A stretch of 64,000 nt of DNA from Streptomyces sp. V4I2 (lineage in GTDB: Bacteria > Actinomycetota > Actinomycetes > Streptomycetales > Streptomycetaceae), in the NCBI RefSeq assembly GCF_030817655.1, contig NZ_JAUSZM010000003.1:7130001-7194000 (forward strand). Direction: 5' to 3'. The notes below the pieces were generated by a model. That model did no database searches and was not told the origin of the DNA. It was given only the letters and a program-made list of their open reading frames with translations. Below, piece after piece: positions 1-7,888 of the stretch. Positions within the stretch are counted from its first letter, which is position 1, and each line of letters starts with the position of its first letter. The position numbers were made by a program, and so were the translations under genes.

Positions 1-1
1 C

Positions 2-634
2 TTCTGGGGCCCGGTCGGCCGCAGCCTGATCGTGTCCCTCGCCGTGGTCCTGATCGGCATGGTCGTCGGCCTGCTGGCCGCGCTCGCCATCTCCCGCTTC
101 GCCTTCCGCGGCCGGAAGATCGTGATAGTGGGCATCCTCGCGGTCCAGATGGTCCCGCTGGTCGCCATGATCATCCCGGTCTTCCTGCTCCTGAACGACC
201 TCGGCCAGTACGACCGGCTGACCGGCCTGATCATCACCTACCTGACCTTCATCCTCCCCTTCACGGTGTGGACGCTGCGCGGCTTCATCGTCAACATCCC
301 GAAGGAGCTGGAGGAGGCGGCGATGGTCGACGGCTGCTCCCGCACCAGCGCCTTCATCCGGGTGGTGTTCCCGCTGCTGGCCCCCGGCATGGTCGCCACC
401 TCCGTCTACGGCTTCATCCAGGCCTGGAACGAGTACCTGTACGCCCTGATGCTGCTCAGCCAGAAGAACCAGACCGCGACCGTCTGGCTCGGCAACTTCA
501 CCACCAAGCACGGCACCGAATACGCCCCGATGATGGCCGGATCCACCATGATGGCCGTGCCGATCGTCGTCCTGTTCCTCCTCGTCCAGCGCAAGATGGC
601 CGCGGGCCTGACCGCGGGCGCCGTGAAGGGATAA
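2..634 (+). CDS. dasC: Sugar ABC transporter permease DasC, 5' end missing
   Basis: Inner-membrane permease of a carbohydrate ABC transporter (MalG/CUT1 type). The last 210 residues are visible; family members are about 275-280 aa, so roughly 65 residues lie outside the window. Several hydrophobic segments are evident and the cytoplasmic EAA loop that contacts the ATPase is present (ELEEAAMVDGCSR, followed by the FPLLAPG turn). The identification as DasC rests on context: the next genes are a GH3 hexosaminidase and nagB behind a DasR-type operator, the order known for the Streptomyces das locus. DasABC imports N,N'-diacetylchitobiose and uses the shared ATPase MsiK. The gene stops 8 bp before dasD, so the two are probably co-transcribed. 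The permease assignment is firm; the substrate is inferred from context. Confidence 0.85.
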   Translation, partial: FWGPVGRSLIVSLAVVLIGMVVGLLAALAISRFAFRGRKIVIVGILAVQMVPLVAMIIPVFLLLNDLGQYDRLTGLIITYLTFILPFTVWTLRGFIVNIPKELEEAAMVDGCSRTSAFIRVVFPLLAPGMVATSVYGFIQAWNEYLYALMLLSQKNQTATVWLGNFTTKHGTEYAPMMAGSTMMAVPIVVLFLLVQRKMAAGLTAGAVKG

Positions 635-642
635 CGCCCCCG

Positions 643-2139
643 ATGACGACATTCGCCAGCGGTACGGACACTCTCACGCGCGACGCGCTGACGGTCCTCC
701 AGCCCGGCTTCCCGGGCACCACCGCCCCAGACTGGCTGCTGCGCCGCCTGGGCGAGGGCCTCGCCTCCGTCGGCCTGTTCGGCCGCAACATAGCCTCACC
801 CGAACAACTCGCCGCGCTGACGGCACAGTTGCGCGCCGAACGCGACGACGTCCTGGTCGCGATCGACGAGGAGGGCGGAGACGTGACGCGCCTGGAGGTG
901 CGGACGGGCTCCAGCTTCCCCGGCAACAACGCGCTGGGCGCGGTGGACGACACGTCACTCACGCGGGAGGTGGCGTCGGAACTCGGCCGCCGCCTCGCGG
1001 CCTGCGGCGTGAACCTCAACTGGGCCCCGTCGGCCGACGTGAACTCGAACCCCTCGAACCCGGTGATCGGCGTACGGTCCTTCGGCGCCGAGCCCGACCT
1101 GGTCGCCCGGCACACCGCGGCCTACGTCACCGGCCTCCAGTCGGCCGGCGTCGCCGCCTGCACCAAGCACTTCCCGGGCCACGGCGACACGGCGGTCGAC
1201 TCCCACCACGCGCTGCCCCGCATCGACGTGGACGCCCCGGCGCTGCGCGAACGCGAACTGGCCCCGTTCCGCGCGGCCATCGCCGCCGGCACCCGAGCGC
1301 TCATGACCGCCCACATCCTGGTCCCGGCCCTGGATCCGGAACGCCCGGCCACCCTGTCCCGCCGGATCCTCACCGACCTGCTCCGCCGCGAACTCGGCTA
1401 CGACGGCCTCGTCGTCACCGACGGCATGGAGATGCAGGCCATCGCCGGCACCTACGGCATCGAACGCGGCAGCGTCCTCGCCCTCGCCGCCGGCGCCGAC
1501 GCGATCTGCGTGGGCGGTGGCCTGGCCGACGACGCGACGGTACGCCGCCTGCGCGACGCCCTGATCACCGCCGTACGCACCGGCGAACTCCCCGAGGCCC
1601 GCCTGGCGGACGCCGCGGAACGGGTACGCGAGCTGGCCCGGTGGACGGCATCGGCGGCCCGCACAGCGGGTGACGTCCCGCCGGACTCCCTCGGCGATGA
1701 CGTCGGTCTGCGCGCGGCCCGGCGTGCCCTGCGGCTCACCGGCGGGGAGACCTTCACTCCGCTCACCGAACCGCCGTACGTCGCCGCGTTCACCCCGGTG
1801 GCGAACTTCGCCGTGGGTGACGAGACCCCCTGGGGTGTGGCCGCGGAGCTGTCCCGCCTGCTCCCCGGCACGCGGACGGGCACCTTCACCGACGAGGACG
1901 CCGCACACACGGCCCTGCGGTCGGCCGACGGGCGCCGCATCGTGGCCGTCGTCCGCGACGAACACCGCCACCCCTGGACGGCCGCGGCCCTCGACACCCT
2001 AATGGCGGCCCGCCCCGACACGATCGTGGTCGAAATGGGCCTCCCCCAGGCCACCCCCCGAGGCGCCCTGCACATCGCCACCCACGGCGCGGCCCGCGTC
2101 TGCGGGCGGGTGGCGGCGGAGGTCATCGCGGGGGTGTAG
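643..2139 (+). CDS. dasD: GH3 beta-N-acetylhexosaminidase DasD
   Basis: Glycoside hydrolase family 3 enzyme of 498 aa, predicted to release N-acetylglucosamine from imported chitobiose. The NagZ-type signature KHFPGHGDT followed by DSHH lies near residues 175-188 and supplies the His/Asp acid-base pair. The nucleophile Asp is in VTDGMEMQ near residue 260. A C-terminal domain of about 160 residues follows the barrel. No signal peptide is visible, so it should act in the cytoplasm. ATG at 643 was chosen because it lies 8 bp after the dasC stop, and upstream in-frame codons fall inside dasC in another frame. Last gene of the das operon before a long repeat-rich gap. Family assignment is certain; the name depends on the neighbourhood. 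Confidence 0.88.
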   Translation: MTTFASGTDTLTRDALTVLQPGFPGTTAPDWLLRRLGEGLASVGLFGRNIASPEQLAALTAQLRAERDDVLVAIDEEGGDVTRLEVRTGSSFPGNNALGAVDDTSLTREVASELGRRLAACGVNLNWAPSADVNSNPSNPVIGVRSFGAEPDLVARHTAAYVTGLQSAGVAACTKHFPGHGDTAVDSHHALPRIDVDAPALRERELAPFRAAIAAGTRALMTAHILVPALDPERPATLSRRILTDLLRRELGYDGLVVTDGMEMQAIAGTYGIERGSVLALAAGADAICVGGGLADDATVRRLRDALITAVRTGELPEARLADAAERVRELARWTASAARTAGDVPPDSLGDDVGLRAARRALRLTGGETFTPLTEPPYVAAFTPVANFAVGDETPWGVAAELSRLLPGTRTGTFTDEDAAHTALRSADGRRIVAVVRDEHRHPWTAAALDTLMAARPDTIVVEMGLPQATPRGALHIATHGAARVCGRVAAEVIAGV

Positions 2140-2537
2140 CCGGTTTGGCGAGGCGGGGCAACCTCGGGGGAGCGGCCGCAGGGGCGCGGCCTCGGAGGGA
2201 GTGGCCGCCGGGGCAGTGGCCGCTCAGTGGCCGCTGGCGGTACCTTGCGCCCGCCCGGCACGACGGCTCCTGCGGGCCTGGCGTGCAGGCTTCCGTTTGG
2301 GGGAGGCGGCAGGCGCCCTGTACGGGGGGCCTGCATCCCGCCCGGAGGGCAGGGTCCTGAGCGGGACGGGGCCCCAACTCCGCCGGGCGGGCGGGCTCCC
2401 GCGCAGGCCGGTGTTTGCATCCTGCTCGGCGGTCAGTCTCGCCGTGCGTGCGGGGCCCCAACTCCGCCAGGCGGGCAGGCTCCCGAGCGGGCCGGGCCCC
2501 ACCCCACCCGGCGGGCTCCCGCACGGGCAGGACGTCA
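2140..2537. repeat. Gene-free GC-rich stretch with degenerate tandem repeats
   Basis: No credible gene. The stretch is a mosaic of imperfect repeats rich in GGCGGGC and GGCTCCCG. The clearest pair, beginning GGGGCCCCAACTCCGCC, is at 2368-2401 and 2452-2485 (period 84 bp), with further half-units on both sides. Open frames on both strands have low-complexity Pro/Arg/Gly composition and no start signals. It directly abuts copy 1 of the 365-bp element. Confidence 0.6.
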
Positions 2538-2903
2538 ACCGTTCCTGTGGACTGAGCAGGAGTGAGTCCGCTCAGCCGCACGCCCCGAACGGTCTTGGGC
2601 GCACTGGTCCCCGGCGTACTCGACCCCGGGGCAGCGACACGGATCCTGTCCGTGGTCCGATCCCGGGAGGCCGGTTCCCTGCGTGACCTGGCCAGATGGG
2701 TACAGCCAGAGGCGACGGGGAGGCCCCGAACCATCACTCCGGTGGAGCGGGGGCCCCGCACGCTGGCGCCGTACCCGGCGTCCCAGATCACACGATCACC
2801 GTAGCCCGAACGGACCAGGACGCCGCAAGCCCGGAAGTCGACCATCACACGATCGAGTTAAACCGTCCTCGTCCACAGTCCCCGGCCAACAGCTGGCAAC
2901 CCC
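2538..2903. repeat. Three-copy 365-bp structured element, copy 1
   Basis: First of three dispersed copies (others at 19068-19430 and 36190-36554), bounded by ACCGTTCCT and GGCAACCCC. It holds hairpins CTGAGC/GCTCAG (2552-2557 with 2570-2575), CACGGA/TCCGTG (2638-2643 with 2649-2654), CTGGC/GCCAG (2688-2692 with 2705-2709) and CGGCGTCC/GGACGCCG (2776-2783 with 2818-2825). Near the right end is CACACGATCGAG. Strand is undetermined. It lies between the converging dasD and nagB genes. Function unknown. Confidence 0.8.
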
Positions 2904-3161
2904 AGCCGACGGGCGGGCCCCGCAGGGCCCAACCTCACCCAGCGGACAGGCTCGCCGTGCGGGCGGCACGCCAGTCCCACCCGGTGGAGAGGCTCCCGCG
3001 GGGGCTGAGACCCCGACCCCGGCGGTCGGGACGCCAGTCCCCCCGGCGGACAAGCTCCCGCGAGGCTGGGGCCCCCGGCCACCCCACCCGCACGACCCCG
3101 CACGACAAAGGTGCCGGTCAGCCCCCTCGGGGCAGCCGGCACCTTCGTGTATCCCGCCCTG
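2904..3161. repeat. Gene-free GC-rich repeats downstream of nagB
   Basis: Continues the degenerate repeat mosaic on the right side of the element, with units resembling CCCACCCGGTGGAGAGGCTC and CCGGCGGACAAGCTCCCG about 45-60 bp apart (2935-3100). GGTGCCGGTCAGCCCC at 3111 and GGCAGCCGGCACC at 3131 can pair as a hairpin just past the nagB stop, a likely terminator for nagB on the minus strand. No gene is supported. Confidence 0.5.
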
Positions 3162-3947
3162 CTAAATCCCCTGCCAGTCCGGCTTGTTGACGTACGTGTG
3201 CCGGAAGTAGTCCGCCAGCTTCAGCTTGGACGCGGCGGCCTCGTCGACCACGACCGTGGCGTGCGGGTGGAGCTGCAGCGCCGAGGCGGGGCACACCGCG
3301 GCGACTGGTCCCTCCACGGTCGCGGCGACCGCGTCGGCCTTGCCCTCGCCCGTCGCCAGCAGCACCAGGTGCCGCGCCTCCAGGATCGTCCCGATGCCCT
3401 GTGTGATGACGTGGTGCGGCACCTGTGCGATGTCACCGTCGAAGAACCGCGCGTTGTCGACGCGGGTCTGCTCGGTCAGCGTCTTGATCCGGGTCCGCGA
3501 GGCCAGCGAGGAGCACGGCTCGTTGAACCCGATGTGCCCGTCGGTGCCGATCCCCAGCAGCTGAAGGTCCACCCCGCCGGCCGCGGCCAGCGCCCCGTCG
3601 TACGCCTCGCACGCTCCCTGCACGTCCTCCGCCGTGCCGTCCGGCCCCATGAACGCGTCCATCCCGATCCCGAGCGGCTCCAGCACCTCACGCCTGAGCA
3701 CCGAGCGGTACGACTCCGGGTGCTCGGCGGCCAGCCCCACGTACTCGTCGAGCTGCGCGATCCGCGCCCGAGAGGCGTCCACGGCACCGGAGCGCACCTT
3801 CGCCGCCAGCGCCTCGTAGATGGGCAGCGGCGTCGAGCCGGTGGCCACGCCGAGCAGGGCGTCGGGCCTGCGCCGCAGCAACTGTGCCATGGCCTCGGCG
3901 ATGAGCTCGCCGCCCGACTTGGCGTCCGGAACGATGACAACTTCCAC
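3162..3947 (-). CDS. nagB: Glucosamine-6-phosphate deaminase NagB
   Basis: Cytosolic enzyme of 261 aa converting glucosamine-6-phosphate to fructose-6-phosphate and ammonia, the step linking N-acetylglucosamine catabolism to glycolysis. Visible family motifs are the phosphate loop ATGSTPLP near residue 35, QLDEYVGL near 68, and GTDGHIGFNEP near 135. Length is normal. The start is GTG at 3947; the ribosome site before it is weak (GGCAGG). A DasR-type operator lies at 4021-4036 and a duplicated 17-bp leader sequence lies between operator and start. Convergent with dasD, from which it is separated by the repeat-rich gap. GlcN-6-P, its substrate, is the known inducer that releases DasR, so the gene is probably induced by aminosugar supply. 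Confidence 0.95.
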   Translation of the reverse strand: MEVVIVPDAKSGGELIAEAMAQLLRRRPDALLGVATGSTPLPIYEALAAKVRSGAVDASRARIAQLDEYVGLAAEHPESYRSVLRREVLEPLGIGMDAFMGPDGTAEDVQGACEAYDGALAAAGGVDLQLLGIGTDGHIGFNEPCSSLASRTRIKTLTEQTRVDNARFFDGDIAQVPHHVITQGIGTILEARHLVLLATGEGKADAVAATVEGPVAAVCPASALQLHPHATVVVDEAAASKLKLADYFRHTYVNKPDWQGI

Positions 3948-3961
3948 GCTGGGCCTGCCGA

Positions 3962-3998
3962 TCTGAAGAGGGGCACTCGACTCTGAAGAGGGGCACTC
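3962..3998 (-). repeat. Duplicated 17-bp sequence in the nagB leader
   Basis: TCTGAAGAGGGGCACTC occurs exactly twice in tandem (3962-3978 and 3982-3998, period 20 bp), 15 bp upstream of the nagB start codon. On the nagB strand it reads as repeated GAGTGCCCCTCTTCAGA in the untranslated leader. Confidence 0.8.
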
Positions 3999-4020
3999 AC
4001 CTATGACCCGATAGGGCCTA

Positions 4021-4036
4021 TGTGGTTTAGACCAAT
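4021..4036 (-). promoter_or_regulatory. DasR-type operator (dre) upstream of nagB
   Basis: On the minus strand the 16-mer reads ATTGGTCTAAACCACA, close to the known DasR responsive element ACTGGTCTAGACCACT. The TGGTCTA/ACCA core is kept. It ends 74 bp upstream of the nagB start, as expected for DasR control of nagB. Confidence 0.85.
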
Positions 4037-4107
4037 CTAACAGAGGCGGCTCCTACGGCCCAGGTGGCAGAACAAGGGTGACGCAGGCGCGCTGTGCCGG
4101 CGCAGTC

Positions 4108-4860
4108 CTACGTCAGCGAACCTCCCGTCACGTCCACCCAACTCCCCGTGACCCACCGGCCGCCATCCGACGCCAGGAACGCCACCACGTCCGCGACGTC
4201 GGCGGTCTCGCCCACCCGGCCCAGCGCCGACAGCGCCGCCGCGTCCGCCCACGCGTCCTCGCTCTTGTGCAGCAGCTCGTAGGTGTTGTCGGTGGCGATG
4301 ATCCCCGGTGCCACCGAGTTCACGGTGATGTTCCGGGGGCCGAGCACCTTCGACAGGTCCCGGGAGAGCACGTCCAGCGCGCTCTTCGTCATGGCGTACG
4401 CCATGTTGTTCGGCATCGCCGCTGTCCGGGCGAGCCCCGACGAGATGTTGATGACCCGGCCGCCGTCCCGCAGGCGGGGTATGCCGTGCTTGACCAGGAA
4501 GAACGGTGCCTTCACGTTCACCGCGAAGACCGTGTCGTACTCCTCCTCGTCGAGCTCCTCGATCGGCCTGGAGCTTCCGATGGCGGCGTTGTTCACCAGG
4601 ATGTCAAGGCCGTCCGCGTGCCGGTCGAACTCCTCCCACAGGGCCTCGGCGTCTCCCGGCAGCCCCAGTTCGACCCCGATCGCGAAGGCCGAGCCGCCGG
4701 CGGCCTCGATCGCCGCCACCGTCTCCTTGGCCGCCGCCTCGTTCCTGCCGTAGTGCACCGCGACCCGGGCGCCGTCACGACCCAGCCGCTCGGCGATTCC
4801 TCGGCCGATGCCCCTGTTCGCCCCGGTGACCAGAGCCGTCCTGCCCGCAAGCACGCCCAT
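4108..4860 (-). CDS. Short-chain dehydrogenase/reductase
   Basis: Classical SDR of 250 aa, a soluble NAD(P)(H)-dependent oxidoreductase. The Rossmann dinucleotide motif TGANRGIG is at residues 11-18, NNAA near 92, the catalytic Ser in NISSG near 138 and the catalytic pair in YAMTK near 155. The C-terminus WVDVTGG is also typical. FabG-like members are common; the substrate cannot be read from sequence. It is transcribed away from the TetR gene at 4958, with two palindromic operators in the 97-bp gap, so it is probably the regulator's target. Confidence 0.92.
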   Translation of the reverse strand: MGVLAGRTALVTGANRGIGRGIAERLGRDGARVAVHYGRNEAAAKETVAAIEAAGGSAFAIGVELGLPGDAEALWEEFDRHADGLDILVNNAAIGSSRPIEELDEEEYDTVFAVNVKAPFFLVKHGIPRLRDGGRVINISSGLARTAAMPNNMAYAMTKSALDVLSRDLSKVLGPRNITVNSVAPGIIATDNTYELLHKSEDAWADAAALSALGRVGETADVADVVAFLASDGGRWVTGSWVDVTGGSLT

Positions 4861-4884
4861 GTCGGCGCCCCCTTCGTATTTCCC

Positions 4885-4896
4885 TAGCGGTCGCTA
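4885..4896. promoter_or_regulatory. Palindromic operator 1 between SDR and TetR genes
   Basis: TAGCGGTCGCTA is a palindrome apart from its centre. It matches the second site at 4933-4944 (consensus TAGCRGYCGCTA). The sites sit 25 bp upstream of the SDR start and in the divergent promoter region, where a TetR repressor would block both genes. Confidence 0.65.
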
Positions 4897-4932
4897 CAGA
4901 AAAGACCGTACAACACGACCCCGACATTTCTC

Positions 4933-4944
4933 TAGCAGCCGCTA
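4933..4944. promoter_or_regulatory. Palindromic operator 2 between SDR and TetR genes
   Basis: TAGCAGCCGCTA, second copy of the palindrome, 14 bp upstream of the TetR start codon. The centre-to-centre distance to site 1 is 48 bp. Predicted autoregulatory site. Confidence 0.65.
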
Positions 4945-4957
4945 TACAATTCACTCC

Positions 4958-5590
4958 ATGGTGAGCAGCGAGGAGACGAAAGCGCAGGCCAGGACCGCAC
5001 CCAAGCCCCGAGGTCGCCCCCGCTCCTTCGACCGCGAGACCGCGCTGGAGAAGGCGCTCCTCGCCTTCTGGGAGCACGGCTACGAGACCACGTCGGTCTC
5101 GGACCTCACCCGCGTGATGGACATCGGTGCCCCCAGCCTCTACGCGGCCTTCGGCGACAAGCGCTCGCTGTTCGAGGAGGTCGTGCGGGAGTACGGCACG
5201 AAGTACGGCTCCTTCGGTGACCGCGCCCTCGCCGAGGAGCCCACGGCCCGTGCCGCCGTCGAGCGCATGCTGCGGGAGGCCGCCGTCGAGTACACCGACC
5301 CCGCCCACCCTTCCGGCTGTCTCGTGATCCACGCGGCCGCCAACTGCTCGACCCCCGAGGTCGAGCAGTCCCTGCGGGATCGTCGCAACGCCAACATCGC
5401 CGCGTTCGAGAGTCGTATCAAGGCCGACATCGCCGCGGGTGAACTCCCGCCCCACACCGACGCCGCCGCCCTCGCCCGGCACACCGGCGCGGTCATCCAG
5501 GGCATGTCCCAACAGGCGCGCGACGGCGCGAGCCGGGGGGAGTTGGAGGCGCTCGCGGAAATTGCCATGACCATCTGGCCCCGCACATGA
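4958..5590 (+). CDS. TetR/AcrR-family transcriptional regulator
   Basis: DNA-binding repressor of 210 aa. After a polar N-terminus (PRGRPRSFDRE) comes the TetR helix-turn-helix, with FWEHGYETTSVSDLT and the recognition helix LYAAFGDKRSLFEEV near residues 30-75. The ligand-binding C-terminal part is of the AcrR/TetR_C type. ATG at 4958 was chosen because it follows operator 2 and gives a normal-length N-terminus. It diverges from the SDR gene and likely controls both through the paired palindromes. The inducer is unknown. Confidence 0.92.
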   Translation: MVSSEETKAQARTAPKPRGRPRSFDRETALEKALLAFWEHGYETTSVSDLTRVMDIGAPSLYAAFGDKRSLFEEVVREYGTKYGSFGDRALAEEPTARAAVERMLREAAVEYTDPAHPSGCLVIHAAANCSTPEVEQSLRDRRNANIAAFESRIKADIAAGELPPHTDAAALARHTGAVIQGMSQQARDGASRGELEALAEIAMTIWPRT

Positions 5591-5973
5591 ACCCACACGG
5601 GTTAGGCTGCGTGGTGGATGCCAGGGCGTCCAACTACCGGGGACACCGCAGTGACGCCCGCAGGAAAGTCCCAACAACAAACAGGCTTCAACGCATGGAC
5701 ACACGAAGTGGTCTAGTCCACAATGCGTAGGGACAAGTAAAAACCAGCATGCTTCCGCCTTCCCCGCACAGGAAGGCGGACCGAGGAACCGGAGCTCTCT
5801 GCCCTGACTGCCCCGGGTCCTCATCCTTCGGCCGACTGGGACCGCACACCCCACGGTCGATGTTGCTCCGGGCTGCGGTGCCGGGAGGGTTGAGGGTCCC
5901 TCTCAGGCGCCGCGGCCCGCGGGTGTTTTCGGGCCCGCCCATATGCCCGGGTACGCTCGCACACGTGCCCTCC
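5591..5973. promoter_or_regulatory. Gap upstream of the sensor-kinase gene, holding a dre-like site
   Basis: No gene is supported in these 383 bp. The only clear signal is the dre-like site at 5707-5722, itself flanked by the inverted pair ACGCAT (5691) and ATGCGT (5723). The remainder is GC-rich promoter-type DNA of the kinase gene. Confidence 0.5.
5707..5722 (+). promoter_or_regulatory. DasR-type operator (dre-like) upstream of the histidine kinase
   Basis: AGTGGTCTAGTCCACA matches AGTGGTCTAGACCACT at 14 of 16 positions. It lies about 250 bp upstream of the kinase start and 117 bp past the TetR stop. Distance makes direct control of the kinase uncertain. Confidence 0.6.
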
Positions 5974-7440
5974 ATGAACGAACTCGTACACCAGCACACA
6001 GCCCTCGACGACTCCGACCTCGAGTGGCTCCACCTGCTGGTCTCGGAGTGGCAGCTGCTCTCCGACCTCTCCTTCGCCGACCTCGTACTGTGGGTCCCCA
6101 CCCGCGACGGCACCCGCTATGTGTCCGTAGCGCAGATGCGGCCCAACACCGGCCCCACCTCCTACCAGGACGACATGGTCGGCCACCTCGTCCCCCGCGG
6201 CCGCCGCCCCCTGCTGGACGCCGCCCACGACGAGGGCCGGATCGTACGCGAGGGCGACCCGGAGTGGCGCGAAGAGGTCCCGGTCCGCGTCGAGTCGATT
6301 CCCGTACGACGGGAAGGGCGCGTGCTCGGTGTCATCGCGCGCAACACCAACCTCCTCACCGTGCGCACTCCGAGCCGCCTGGAGCTGACGTACCTCCAGA
6401 GCGCCTCGGACCTCGCGCAGATGATCGCGGCCGGCTCCTTCCCGTTCGCGAACCAGCAGGTCGACATGGACGCCTCGCCCCGCGTCGGCGACGGCCTGAT
6501 CCGCCTGGACGCGGACGGCGTCGTCCAGTACGCCTCGCCGAACGCGCTGTCCGCCTACCACCGGATGGGCCTCGCCTCCGACCTCGTCGGCCACCACCTC
6601 GGCAAGACCACCGCCGAACTCGCGCCCACCCACGGGCCGGTGGACGAGGCGCTCGCCAAGGTCGCCAGCGGGTGGGCGCCGCGCGAGTTCGAGATCGAGG
6701 CCCGCGACGGTGTGATCCAGTTCCGGGCGATCCCGCTCAAGCCCAAGGGCACCCGGATCGGTTCACTGGTGCTGCTCCGCGACGTCACGGAACTGCGCCG
6801 CCGCGAGCGCGAGTTGATCACCAAGGACGCGACGATCAGGGAGATCCACCACCGCGTCAAGAACAACCTCCAGACGGTGGCGGCGCTGCTGAGACTCCAG
6901 GCCCGGCGCATCGACTCCGAGAGCGGCCGCGAGGCGCTCGAAGAGGCGGTACGGCGGGTCGGGTCCATCGCGATCGTGCACGAGACGCTGTCCCAGAATC
7001 TGGACGAGCGCGTGGAGTTCGACGAGATCGCCGACCGAGTCCTCGCCATGGTCGCCGAGATCTCGCCGGGCAAGGTCGCCGGCCGGCGCACCGGCCGCTT
7101 CGGCATCCTGGACGCGGAGGTCGCCACACCCCTGTCCATGGTCCTGACCGAGATCCTTCAGAATGCCCTGGAACACGGCTTTCGCGAGGGCGACACCGGC
7201 ACCGTCGAGGTCTCCGCGGTCCGCGGCGGCACCACCAAGGAGTCCCGCCTCCTCGTCACCGTCCAGGACGACGGTGTCGGCCTCCCCGAGGGCTTCGACC
7301 CGCACACCGCCGGCAACCTCGGCCTGCAGATCGTACGAACCCTGGTGGAGGGCGAGTTGGGCGGCACGTTCGACATGGTCCCGGCTCCGGAGCGGGGAAC
7401 CCAGGTGATCCTGGACATTCCGGTGCGGGCCCACAAGTAG
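5974..7440 (+). CDS. PdtaS-like sensor histidine kinase (GAF-like, PAS, HisKA_2)
   Basis: Soluble 488-aa histidine kinase with no membrane segment. Order: N-terminal GAF-like H_kinase_N domain (about 1-150), PAS domain (about 165-280), HisKA_2 phosphoacceptor with IREIHHRVKNNLQ at 288-300, and an HATPase domain with the N box EILQNALEHG and DDGVGLP near 433. This architecture and the adjacent wblE match mycobacterial PdtaS, which sits next to whiB1 and signals to the RNA-binding antiterminator PdtaR. No PdtaR is in the window. Start ATG at 5974; GTG at 5965 in frame is an alternative. Ends at a strong hairpin shared with wblE, which is convergent. Confidence 0.88.
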   Translation: MNELVHQHTALDDSDLEWLHLLVSEWQLLSDLSFADLVLWVPTRDGTRYVSVAQMRPNTGPTSYQDDMVGHLVPRGRRPLLDAAHDEGRIVREGDPEWREEVPVRVESIPVRREGRVLGVIARNTNLLTVRTPSRLELTYLQSASDLAQMIAAGSFPFANQQVDMDASPRVGDGLIRLDADGVVQYASPNALSAYHRMGLASDLVGHHLGKTTAELAPTHGPVDEALAKVASGWAPREFEIEARDGVIQFRAIPLKPKGTRIGSLVLLRDVTELRRRERELITKDATIREIHHRVKNNLQTVAALLRLQARRIDSESGREALEEAVRRVGSIAIVHETLSQNLDERVEFDEIADRVLAMVAEISPGKVAGRRTGRFGILDAEVATPLSMVLTEILQNALEHGFREGDTGTVEVSAVRGGTTKESRLLVTVQDDGVGLPEGFDPHTAGNLGLQIVRTLVEGELGGTFDMVPAPERGTQVILDIPVRAHK

Positions 7441-7482
7441 CGCCGCGCGAGAGGCCGGACCGGAGTCGGCGCACAGCAAAGA

Positions 7483-7508
7483 GCCCCGGACCGTTCAAGG
7501 TCCGGGGC
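7483..7508. terminator. Hairpin terminator between the sensor kinase and wblE
   Basis: Perfect 10-bp stem GCCCCGGACC / GGTCCGGGGC around the loop GTTCAA. It lies 43 bp past the kinase stop, in the convergent gap with wblE, and can serve both directions. There is no long U tract, which is usual in Streptomyces. Confidence 0.8.
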
Positions 7509-7630
7509 CCAACATGCTCGTTGCCAGCATTTGCTGCGCATCGGGGGTACTGCGCGCTGCGGCTCGGGGGCGGGAGATGCGTACTCGCTGTACGCGCCGC
7601 CAAGCTCAGGCTGTTTGCGGGGCGGGTGTG

Positions 7631-7888
7631 TCAGGCAGAAGCCTGACGGGCCCGGTTGCGGGCGGCGCGGCGCTTCATGGCGCGGCGCTCGTCCTCGCTG
7701 AGACCACCCCAGACGCCGGAGTCCTGGCCGGACTCGAGCGCCCACTGCAGGCACTGGTCCATAACGGGACAGCGACGGCAGACGGCCTTGGCTTCCTCGA
7801 TCTGCAGCAGCGCAGGACCGGTGTTGCCGATGGGGAAGAAGAGCTCGGGGTCTTCCTCGCGGCAAACGGCGTTGTGACGCCAGTCCAT
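7631..7888 (-). CDS. wblE: WhiB-family iron-sulfur regulator WblE
   Basis: Wbl protein of 85 aa. Four cysteines that bind a [4Fe-4S] cluster are at 9, 37, 40 and 46 (NAVCREED, AVCRRCP, DQC), followed by the GVWGG turn near residue 60 and a basic tail (KRRAARNRAR) for DNA contact. It is the WblE/WhiB1 type; WhiB1 in mycobacteria is an essential NO-sensitive protein binding the principal sigma factor. The neighbour kinase is conserved in both genera. A good ribosome site (AAGGAGAGG) precedes ATG at 7888, and a CRP-type palindrome lies 44-59 bp upstream. Confidence 0.95.
   Translation of the reverse strand: MDWRHNAVCREEDPELFFPIGNTGPALLQIEEAKAVCRRCPVMDQCLQWALESGQDSGVWGGLSEDERRAMKRRAARNRARQASA

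Noticed and set aside
2562-2804. Possible small protein inside the 365-bp element
   Set aside because: The frame is collinear in copy 3 but not in copy 2, where length changes shift it; hairpin conservation is the better explanation.
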